64,000 nt of DNA from Raffaelea ambrosiae (lineage: Eukaryota > Ascomycota > Sordariomycetes > Ophiostomatales > Ophiostomataceae): NCBI GenBank assembly GCA_002778195.1, contig PCDI01000005.1, positions 489,351 to 553,350 on the forward strand, in the 5' to 3' direction. A program made the position numbers and the translations under genes. Shown piece by piece: positions 36,201 through 45,859 of this stretch (positions are counted from its first letter, which is position 1; every line of letters begins with the position of its first letter). The notes beneath the pieces are model-generated. The model had not been told where the DNA came from. It searched no databases and was given only the letters and a program-made list of their open reading frames with translations.

Positions 36201-36881
36201 GACCGGGTGCAAAAGTGCAACAACTGTTGCGTGCAGCCCGTTTTGCGTTTTATGCCCCTTTCTCGTATGGTCGGCTTTCTTGCCTGGCGGATGGCACTCC
36301 GTGCTTGGTTTGGGTGCCCCCAGAAAACACAGCCATCGAAAGGGTTCTGCATTAGCACGCCAGCCCGGTGGTCAGTCCGGTGGCCAGTTCAGTGGCCAGT
36401 CCAGTGGCCCAGGGCCCCAGTTTCCCGCCAGCCGGTTACTAGCCAGCTGCTTCCCAAGCCCAGTTTGTTCTCCGTCTTTTCAATCTCGTCTGCGCCGCCG
36501 CCGCCTCGCCTCCCCCAGCAGGCCATCTCCGGGGAGGGGGGAGACCCGATCATGCAGGCAACACAGCGCTTCGCCTCCGTCACCATATCTAATCCTCTTG
36601 TGACGTAACTATACTATAGTACATGCTCTTGTTTGTTCGAAACAAGTGCATCTCCGCCTGCATCGCCGTCCCCGACGCCGTTGCCGCCTCCCTCTCTTTT
36701 TTTTTTCCTTTTTTTTCTTTCCTTCTTTTTCTTTCTTTTTTCTTTCTCTTTTTGTCTTTGGGCCCATCCGTCCATTCCCACCCACATGCGCCGCCTCCAC
36801 ACCCCTTACCGGGGAAATAACCAGGCTGGCCCACCATCTTTGTTGGATGACATCTCGGGGGCTTTTGTTTTGGTCTTTTTG

Positions 36882-36953
36882 TTTCCTGTGTTTCCTGTAT
36901 TTCCTGTAATTCCTGTATTTCCTGCATTTCCTGCATTTCCTGCATTTCCTGCA
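36882..36953. repeat. 9-bp tandem repeat (TTTCCTGTA/TTTCCTGCA)
   Basis: Eight consecutive 9-base copies; the first four end mostly in GTA and the last four in GCA. On the complement it opens a frame rich in Gln-Glu-Met, which I regard as incidental. Confidence 0.92.
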
Positions 36954-37917
36954 GTTGTCTGCATCGTTCTCGTCTTGTTTGGGAACCAGTGACGGGCCAC
37001 ACAATGGGTCGCCGATCAGGCCATGTCGTAGAAAGCGGTTGTGTATGCCGTCTCCTTGATTGGGCAGAGTAACTACACCGCACATAATAGTTACACGCTC
37101 CGTACAAAGCGCCTACTCGCACATGCAACACCGTACTTACATACACTCCCACCGTTCGCCCTTCCCCGTTTACACCGTAGTAATGCTGATCGTCCGTGGC
37201 AAACAGGCAACACGACAGAAAGAAAGGGAATATGCCCGAGCCATCAGCCTCCTCGGGCGTAAGTGCAATATCGCAACCCCAAGATTTGTCGACTCGGCCA
37301 CACGCAACTAGTATGTACGATACGTACAGTAAATACAGTGTGGTATGGTATGAGCACCGAACGATTTCCCGGAGCACAGCCGCCGCTTTAAACCCGGGAT
37401 TGGAGCGTGCCATAAAAACTGGAGACAGTGCAATATCTTTGGGAGCCTCTTTGTTTCTTGTTGGTTTTTGGTCTTTTTTGGCCTTGCTTCAATTTTCTTG
37501 GCTTTTTCTTTTTGGGTTTTTAGATAGTTCCCATATTGTATGCCCTGCAAGTGATAACACAAGATATGACAATCAAGAAACAAAAGATGGCCACAAAAAA
37601 AGAATAGCCTTCCAATACAACAAAGTCCTCTGACAGGATAGGCAAGCATACACACATGAGTAGCTACATCTATGCACAAAGAGCAACGCATTCGTACACA
37701 AACACACGCACGTACACACACATCCGTAGCAGCATCAAAAGGACAGGGAGGTGTGGTGGTCCAGGCTCGGGAGAAATTGACGATGTCTCCGTTAGTCTCT
37801 TAGTCTCTCCATTAGCGACCCGAACTAGACGACCCCAAGAAGATCGAGATCCCCTCTTCTTCGTCTCTACTATGTAGAGAGGCACCCTCTCTGCTCTCTC
37901 GTATGACGAAGAAGAGG

Positions 37918-37944
37918 AGGGGAAGGGGAAGGGGAAGGGGAAGG
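37918..37944. repeat. 6-bp tandem repeat (GGGGAA)
   Basis: About four perfect copies of a purine hexamer. Confidence 0.85.
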
Positions 37945-40774
37945 AGAGGAATGGGGAGATGGCGTTTCTGGATTAATCTAGAGTTGTGCCTTGCATGTAT
38001 TGATGGCTTTTGTTTGCAATTTTTTTTTTGTTCCTTGTGAGAATGTAGCCTCTCTGACGTCTCTAATTGTATCCCTTTTCGGCACCCACCTCTATCTCTA
38101 CGATCATGTCCCTCTTAGCGACCGCTTTATCAGGAAAGAGACTGCTTCGACGGTGGTCCTTTTGTATATGTATATATGTGTGTGCGTGTGTGTGCGTGGT
38201 GTGCGTGTGCATTTATCTCTCCTTTGCAAGCCCGTGTTTCCTCCGTCCCTTTCTGGTCTTACAGGGCGTTGAATGTTTTTTGTCTCAATTAATATCGGAG
38301 CCCTGCCACAAGGGCTGCTGTAAACGTGGCTATGGCAGGTTAACGTGGACAGGCCAAGGGAGGGAGGGAAACATCAAAAAGACCATACTATGACTACAGT
38401 AGAGCCGCAGCAGAACCACTAGAAAGGGAGAGATGGGCTAGTCGATGCAGGCCATGCCCATCCGCGCTCTGTTGGGAGTTGAAAGACAAAACCATGACAG
38501 TGTTTTAAGACGACATTGATGCTTGGAAGAAAAATATCTTGAGGGAAATGAAGCCAATAGACGTCGCTGCGTAGGCTACGACAGACACATTGAGGGGCAA
38601 AGCCACGTGAAAAGAATGGAAGAAAAAAGAAAAAGATCCGAGGCAAAGCACCACCACACCCACGGGACCACACACGCGAACAAGGTGTATCTGGGTTCGT
38701 GTGCTCGTATTCTAGAATGTGAACAAGGTGCATGCTTTTTCAACAAAGCGATTATTATTTTTTCTGAGGGGGTTTCCCAATTAGAGATCCATGCACTTTC
38801 TTTTTTCTCGATCCCTTTTCTTGGATCTTCTATTTTATTTATTTATCAGCATCATTATTATTTATCCTCCTCGCCGGTGTCTTTTCCTCCACTATGTAAG
38901 TCCCACATCCTGTTTCAATATTTCTTTCTTCTCCTTTATGCTTTTTTTTTTCTACTTTGGTTCCTTTTGCTTGAGTCGTTGCTTTCTTCTCCCAACCGGC
39001 ACTTTAATACTGCTTCCCCGTGGTGTCATGAAAACGGGTGGGAAAGACATACAGAAAAAGGAAGAAGCGGAAGAGGAGCCGGGTGAAGAAGAAACTACAG
39101 ATATGGCAAAAAGAAACTGCGGTGTGAGATAGAAAGGCTAGAACGTTCTTCTCTCCTTTTTTTCCCCTGAATCTTGTGTTCATCGCTTTTACCGATTTCT
39201 CGGGTTCTCGGTGTGTGTGGTGTGGTCTGGTAAGAGAGTAAAGGACAGCACCAACGTCAGCACACCCTCCTCGGCTGAGGAATGCTGAAAGCTTGTACAG
39301 GATAGGCAGGAGGCACGGAAGAGGTCTGCCGTTGTATAATTTTGGCACACGATCTCTAATACGTAGATGTGCCAATATGTGATAGCACAGCTTCGTGATG
39401 TCGATGACACAAAATGTTTGTCGACACTGTACACAAAAAAAGGGGCACAATTATCCAAACTTCGCTCAACAATGACAATCCTTACATAGACCTGGGCTTG
39501 AAAACCCCACAGCTTCAGACGATTTCGACTTCGTGGATGGCTCCTACTACTTGCGTTCGTTGTCACAGCTTGTTTGTCGAGCCGTGGCTTACGTTTATTA
39601 CTAGACGGATGCATTCTTCCATATCGTTTTACTGACTACATGTCTATGGTCATCGAAGAGTCCCTGGCCGTTCGCGGTTCCCAATGTCCGTGCAAATCTT
39701 GTAACGCGGTAAATCACCCACCGTAGCACGAATGTCTATTGTTGGGAAGAGCCCGTTGAGAACCAGGTGGTGTTCTCCTGTCGGGAGGAGCTCCGTTCAT
39801 TTGGAACAGGTGCAACAATCTGTGATCCTTGCCGCCAATATAGTTGTTTTGATAGAGAAGCAGGGATCGAATTGAATCTGCGCGTATGTTGTCCAATCGA
39901 TTTGTTGCAATCCTGGGGATGGTGTGTGTCGCCATTGATGTGGCAAGGCAAACATACGTCCGATTTGTCGTAGACACGTCTTGGGATAGGGGCAAGGGGG
40001 TTAATCAAGGCCGGAAGTACTGTCAATTTGATCCGAACATCATATATGTTAAGAATTCTAGTTTCTGTAACCTATGTGGATGGTTTGGGTAATTTTATCA
40101 TATCCTGTCCATGCCCAATTTGCATGGACGTGAGCAGAAGTATGTGAGTGAGGCTGGCAGTGCAACCCAGCCGTCCGTTGTTACACAAATACGCGACCCA
40201 TCCTATTCGGTTCCAACATCTAATGGAGAGCCTCCTCCCCCAACAAAGTGAGAACTGATGATGCCTTCTCCCCCCCCCCCCCCTTTTATTGTGAGCAATT
40301 ACATGACAGGGCGAATGCTACTAGAACGTCTCCCTCGCCCGTTACATTTCGTACTTGTATTCGGTAAACACACGTAACGGTAACATGTACACACAGAAGA
40401 TAAAAATACTGCCAAATCCCGGGCGAGCTGTTGACATGTCACTGTAGGGAGGTTTGTCGGGTATCGGTCCACTTTATTAAGAAATTAGGAGCAACCATGA
40501 TCGGGTTCTCGGATAACCAGGTAGACGGTTATAGAGAGGCACAAAAAGTGACAGATCATATCCAACGGTGCTGGTCAAGTGGCATCAAAGGTTAAATTTT
40601 TTACAAAGCATCGTGTATTTGAAGACCTCGACAAGTTGCTCCTCAGAGACCCTTTCTCTGGAGAAGCACAGTGACAGCACAGCAAAACGGTTCACGCGAT
40701 ATAAATGAGCCTACGTCTTCAGTCATCGAGCTTGGGTTGATTGCAACTCTCCACAAGTTGAAACTATCACCATC

Positions 40775-41290
40775 ATGTGGTCCGTAGCAAATTCATCGGG
40801 AGGCCCATATCTGTTTATGCAGGCTACCGGGAACCTGGAGTCTGTGGCAGCCCCAGCTCCGGGAAAACTTTCACCGTGTTCTAGACCAGAGTCTCTCATT
40901 CCTTCTCGGTGTTTTCAAGTGCTGACAAAACGTGTGGTGAGCCAAGGACGGACACCCGTCGGCTTCCAGAACCCTAGACCGAAAGGATCAGGAAGTTTTT
41001 ATTTTTATTTTTATTTTATATTTATTTTTAATCTTCCTTTCTTCCTTTCTTCCCCCTTTTTTTTGGAGGGAGATAATAATGGCTTCACGAATTACAAGAG
41101 AGATACTCGGATTTCCATTGGTCAATGGCTTTCTGATCAAACAAGCTACGTGTACACACGTAGCTTGCCCGGACGTGGTCCATGGCCGATTCACAGTGCG
41201 CGCTGTGAGCGAGATCAGTCTACCATGGAACAAGGACTGGGATTTTATGGCAGGAATAGAATCCTGTTCGAGACACCCACGAGTAGCTAG
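40775..41290 (+). other. Orphan open frame with an upstream TATA-like box
   Basis: This ATG-started frame of 171 codons follows CACCATC and lies about 70 bases after a TATAAA-type sequence near 40701. The first 70 residues look like ordinary protein sequence, but the middle is a Phe/Tyr/Ile run coming from an ATTTTT repeat. No family is recognised. It may be a chance frame, a decayed gene or a short orphan; the evidence is weak. Confidence 0.15.
41142..41167. repeat. Perfect 11-bp inverted repeat
   Basis: CAAGCTACGTG and its exact complement CACGTAGCTTG are separated by TACA. It could form a small hairpin or be a palindromic protein-binding site. It is too short to call a transposon end. Confidence 0.8.
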
Positions 41291-42552
41291 CTATGTGAAA
41301 CTTCTAAAGACAGTGCTGCCGCCTTACATCGCTGGTAAGATTACGCTCATGTCTACGAAAGTCGTGATGCAGCTTGCCCTGTAAGGACAGTAGTTATTAG
41401 TAAATACGGAAGATGGGGGGTATTTATCTCTCGAAACGTTATGCGACTTATAATTAGAACAAAATACAAAGGAGAGATGAGCTTCTAGAACGAGATATAT
41501 ACAGGCGGGGCTCTTTCTTGCCTCTGACACCGTTCATTTAGTATCCCGTGTGCCACTTTAAAGGGAGGACTGTACGACCAACAGCATCGTCGTTTGGAAT
41601 GGCTCTTCTGGGCAAGCTTTGGTAGCACGTCAAGTATGGTCCCTTGAGAAATAGTCTCATACACAGCTACGTATTATCAGAGTGAACCCTTTTCCCCTCC
41701 TGGAATGGGATTGATTTTGCCTCCTGCTGCCAAATAGAAATGGCCAGGTCATATGACCAAACCGGCTTACCTATCCCATGAACATACAAGAGGCCGAGAC
41801 TAGACCATTGCCGGTGGCAGTTAATTGATTCACGTGGCACACGGGCAGGGGCTATGTAGAGGAGGAAGAAGGAGCGGGGTGAGGTCCTTTTGTTGGCCAT
41901 TATTTTTGCTTGGTCACAGAAGCGAGGCAGGGGTCCGAACTGTCGGCGTCTGTTACTGCTATACATGCTCGGCTCACAAGATGGTGCACACGGGCGGCAT
42001 ACTTGGAGGCGAAATTGTGAGAGTGTGTAAGCAGGATCTGGCGGATGCAGAGAGGAATTGCCCGATTATGTCGCTTCTGATCCTAGCTCGAATGCGGTTG
42101 GCTTACAGTTTTGGCTTACAGCTGGCTTACAGCAACTACTCGTAGTACGCAGATTCGAACAATCCCCCGGTGTTCGGTGTTGTCAATCCAATACGGTGCA
42201 ATCTCAGCTCAACACGAACAAACAAGCAAACATACCATGTACGGCGATAGAAGCGAACACGCCAGGAAGCACAGACGAAGGAAGGTTGCATGCAGCAGCA
42301 ATATTTGGGGGTTGGTCGTTGGAGAGAAGCCAATCATGAGGGATTCCGGACGCAAACAGAAAGATGGATAGCAGGAGGAAGGGGGAGATGGAGAAGAAGG
42401 AATTGGGACAGGCAAGGAGGAATAGAAATCAGGCGTGACAACCAGAGAACGCTACAGCGGTAGGTAGGAGCTGAGCAAGATCAGGGTTACAACAAAGGGG
42501 CTGGAGCAACAATAAGATTGCGCAGAGGGAGGTCGTGGATGGGGCCGGAAGG

Positions 42553-42612
42553 CAGACCGCAAGACAGACCGCAAGACAGACCGCAAGACAGACCGCAAGA
42601 CAGACCGCAAGA
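42553..42612. repeat. 12-bp tandem repeat (CAGACCGCAAGA)
   Basis: Five consecutive perfect 12-base copies in otherwise unassigned DNA. Confidence 0.92.
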
Positions 42613-43261
42613 GGGGCCGCAGAAGAGACGGCAAAGAAAGTCCGGCCGACAAGCGAGACCGAGATGCAGAGGCCACAGGATGGTGGCCAAGAGAATCGGG
42701 CGAGACAATACAGATCATTAGAAAATACTACCCGGGACGAGAACAGATAAAGTGATACTAGAGCAGAGTTGGACAAAGCAGGGGAAGGGGATGAGAGATT
42801 GGACGACAACCAAAAAAAAAAAAAAAAAAAAAAAAGCACGATGTCAATGAACAGACCGGTGAGGCTTAACTTCTGACGATCGTCAACGTGCAGATCTGCA
42901 CGAGCCGAACAGGGCAGCTGAGGCCTAGGGGATGGATAAAAAAAGGTCAAGTCGCCACAGCTGTACGCAAGGCTGCTGGGTTGGCATGCAGGCCGAGGAG
43001 CCGAAAGGACCAAAGATGGATGACTTTATCGGCTGGCGCTGGCCGGCTGCGGATCTAGTTCAGAAGACGGGGAGTGGTGGGAGAACGGTGAAGAGAAGTG
43101 ATGAGTGGTGAGGTTGCAGCGGTGCATGAGCTGCAGGAGAAGTGGCTTGTCAAAGACTGGGCGACTAGGGAGTTGAGACTAAGACACGCAACCAATGACG
43201 AAACTCTTCAGCAGCGAAGAGTCAACTAGAAGCCACGGAAAGAAGTACCTCGACTGAGCAG

Positions 43262-43313
43262 ACTTGGAAGGACTTGGAAACCCCGGGAAAGACTTGGAAA
43301 GACTTGGAAAGAC
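43262..43313. repeat. 10-11-bp repeat (GACTTGGAAA)
   Basis: Five copies of GACTTGGAA with small spacing differences. Confidence 0.8.
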
Positions 43314-44025
43314 TTGTTCAAATCTTGGCCGAGACTCAACGAGACGGATGAAACGAGACGCAATGATGGAAACTTTCGAGGCTTTCGAGACTCAACTGAG
43401 CTCAATGGTACGGAGAAGACGACTCATTTGGAGCACTCCTCAGACGCAGCGCTGCAATCAGGAGGCTCAGAAGACGTGCATTGCATCTGCATTGCACCGC
43501 ACATTTGCAGGGTAGTTGCAGGCGGTTGCAGGCGGTTGCACTCCCAGCTTACAGGTTGTCGGGGCGCCTTGCCCGAAACGGGCGACGGAACAAGATTGGC
43601 TGGTGCATCAGAAGGAAGGGCTACAGGTGCCCCCTATTCTTTGCTTGTTGGTCTGTTTTGCCCCCGGCCTTTTTAGCTGCTACTATAATTAGAGACGGCT
43701 GAGGGGCGAAATGAAGACAGGAGGGGGGGAAGGGGACGATGACCATGCACAGAGGTGCCAGTGTGTCTGACATGCAACTTTATGTGGTAATGTCAGATAT
43801 CTTGTTTTTTCGGCCTGTTTGGGTCAGGGCTGGACCTGGACTTGGTCTGACTGCAGACAGAGTAGCAATGGGGAAAGGGGGGAGAAAGAGAAAAGAGAGG
43901 GAAAAAAGAGAGAAAAGAGAGAGAAAAAAGAGAGAAATGCAGAGGGGCGACAAGTCGTCGACAACCAAAAAAGACGGCAACGACTAACCAAAAGGCACAC
44001 AAGAGCCAGCTAACAAGAGAAACAA

Positions 44026-44076
44026 ACAAGAAACAAACAGGAAACAAACAGGAAACAAGACACAGGAAATAAGAAA
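44026..44076. repeat. 12-bp repeat (GAAACAAACAGG)
   Basis: About four copies of a purine- and A-rich 12-base unit; AG-rich low-complexity sequence also lies just before it (43880-43940). Confidence 0.8.
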
Positions 44077-44847
44077 AGGGAAACAAAACACAACGGGGGG
44101 AAGAAACACTCCATCGAGGAGCACAAGACCAGCTGAAAATCTGACCAGTCCATTCTGATAAGACAACTACTCGTACGAGGACACAGTAAGATACTATGTA
44201 CAATCCAGAGTGGACGAGACTCGAGGTGGAATGGCTTCCCCACCAACACGCCCCCCCAGGTCGAGGCTGCCAGGTAAGGGTCAGCACGGCCCACGGTGGA
44301 AGCCCCGGGGCCCAGGCATTGTTCTGGCCGCCTGGATCGTGTCGAGAGGGCGTCCCGTATTGCCTGGGCCGTGTTCCGCATTGCGGATTGTTGTCTGCCT
44401 GTCTGTTTTCAGCTGCTCGTCCCATGTTGATGCGCTGGTGCGGTCGGGATGGAGGGGAAGGAAGGGAAGGGCGCAAGGGGAGGGGAGAGGGAAGGGGAGT
44501 TGCGGCTGCATCGGCAGAGGATGGAATGGATGCGAGCCAATGGCCCGGACAGCCATCTGGACGTCTCGTTGTGCAATTGTGCACTTTGCCTCTTTGTCTC
44601 GCCTGGATCCTGCCTGGCTGGGCTGACCGAGCAGTGCTAGCCATGTCTGTACGAGTAGTCAACTAGTAGTCAACTAGTTAGTAGTTAGTTGGTTGGAGCA
44701 CCTGCGTCTCCGCAGCCCGGCTTGTCCACCAGCGGGCTGTCTGGGCCGGCTGGGCTGCTGCTGGAAGAGAGGCAGGTCGCTCAACACCCCGGCTAGTCAC
44801 AACGGTTCTCTGGCAGGGCTTTTTTTTTTTTTTTTTTTTTTTTTTTG

Positions 44848-45788
44848 NNNNNNNNNNNNNNNNNNNNNNNNNNNNNNNNNNNNNNNNNNNNNNNNNNNNN
44901 NNNNNNNNNNNNNNNNNNNNNNNNNNNNNNNNNNNNNNNNNNNNNNNNNNNNNNNNNNNNNNNNNNNNNNNNNNNNNNNNNNNNNNNNNNNNNNNNNNNN
45001 NNNNNNNNNNNNNNNNNNNNNNNNNNNNNNNNNNNNNNNNNNNNNNNNNNNNNNNNNNNNNNNNNNNNNNNNNNNNNNNNNNNNNNNNNNNNNNNNNNNN
45101 NNNNNNNNNNNNNNNNNNNNNNNNNNNNNNNNNNNNNNNNNNNNNNNNNNNNNNNNNNNNNNNNNNNNNNNNNNNNNNNNNNNNNNNNNNNNNNNNNNNN
45201 NNNNNNNNNNNNNNNNNNNNNNNNNNNNNNNNNNNNNNNNNNNNNNNNNNNNNNNNNNNNNNNNNNNNNNNNNNNNNNNNNNNNNNNNNNNNNNNNNNNN
45301 NNNNNNNNNNNNNNNNNNNNNNNNNNNNNNNNNNNNNNNNNNNNNNNNNNNNNNNNNNNNNNNNNNNNNNNNNNNNNNNNNNNNNNNNNNNNNNNNNNNN
45401 NNNNNNNNNNNNNNNNNNNNNNNNNNNNNNNNNNNNNNNNNNNNNNNNNNNNNNNNNNNNNNNNNNNNNNNNNNNNNNNNNNNNNNNNNNNNNNNNNNNN
45501 NNNNNNNNNNNNNNNNNNNNNNNNNNNNNNNNNNNNNNNNNNNNNNNNNNNNNNNNNNNNNNNNNNNNNNNNNNNNNNNNNNNNNNNNNNNNNNNNNNNN
45601 NNNNNNNNNNNNNNNNNNNNNNNNNNNNNNNNNNNNNNNNNNNNNNNNNNNNNNNNNNNNNNNNNNNNNNNNNNNNNNNNNNNNNNNNNNNNNNNNNNNN
45701 NNNNNNNNNNNNNNNNNNNNNNNNNNNNNNNNNNNNNNNNNNNNNNNNNNNNNNNNNNNNNNNNNNNNNNNNNNNNNNNNNNNNNNNN
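44848..45788. other. Assembly gap (941 N)
   Basis: An unbroken run of N preceded directly by a poly-T run (44821-44846). The missing sequence lies in the promoter or 5' leader of the Gln-rich gene that starts just to the right, and could contain upstream exons. The true length is unknown. Confidence 0.97.
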
Positions 45789-45859
45789 TCCTGCTCCTCC
45801 TCCTTCTTCTTCTCTTTCCCGCTCCCAACTCCGGGGCGAGCCAAACGCTCTACATAATA

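Larger units (their letters stand above)
26842..44847. other. 18 kb gene-poor segment
   Basis: From the ABC transporter start to the sequence gap I recognise no gene on either strand. Long open frames (such as 32594-33469 and 36589-37413, both minus) are built from tandem repeats and low-complexity codons and have no family motifs. The left end should be the ABC transporter promoter. The rest holds many short tandem arrays listed separately, poly-A, poly-T and poly-C runs, repeated TACTCGTA octamers, a hairpin at 41142-41167, and an orphan open frame at 40775-41290. No transposase or reverse-transcriptase motifs were noticed. Confidence 0.5.

Noticed and set aside
36589..37413. 274-codon open frame on the minus strand with Gln-Glu-Met repeats and a Lys-rich end
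   Set aside because: The repeat comes from the 9-bp array at 36882 and the Lys run from an A/G-rich tract. Nothing outside those looks protein-like.
39840..39900. TTCGAT-type box on the minus strand resembling a tRNA B box
   Set aside because: No A box, anticodon stem or acceptor stem can be paired around it. No other tRNA or 5S rRNA candidate was found by eye.
39767..40092. Two small overlapping plus-strand frames with Cys-rich segments
   Set aside because: The Cys spacing hints at a zinc-binding fragment, but the frames do not join through clear splice sites and no family is recognised.
42553..42612. Regular repeats that might suggest a CRISPR array
   Set aside because: The units are 12 bp, directly abutting, with no spacers, and the genome is eukaryotic.
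43262..43320. GTTCAAATC near 43315 resembling a tRNA B box
   Set aside because: It lies at the end of the GACTTGGAAA repeat and no cloverleaf can be drawn.
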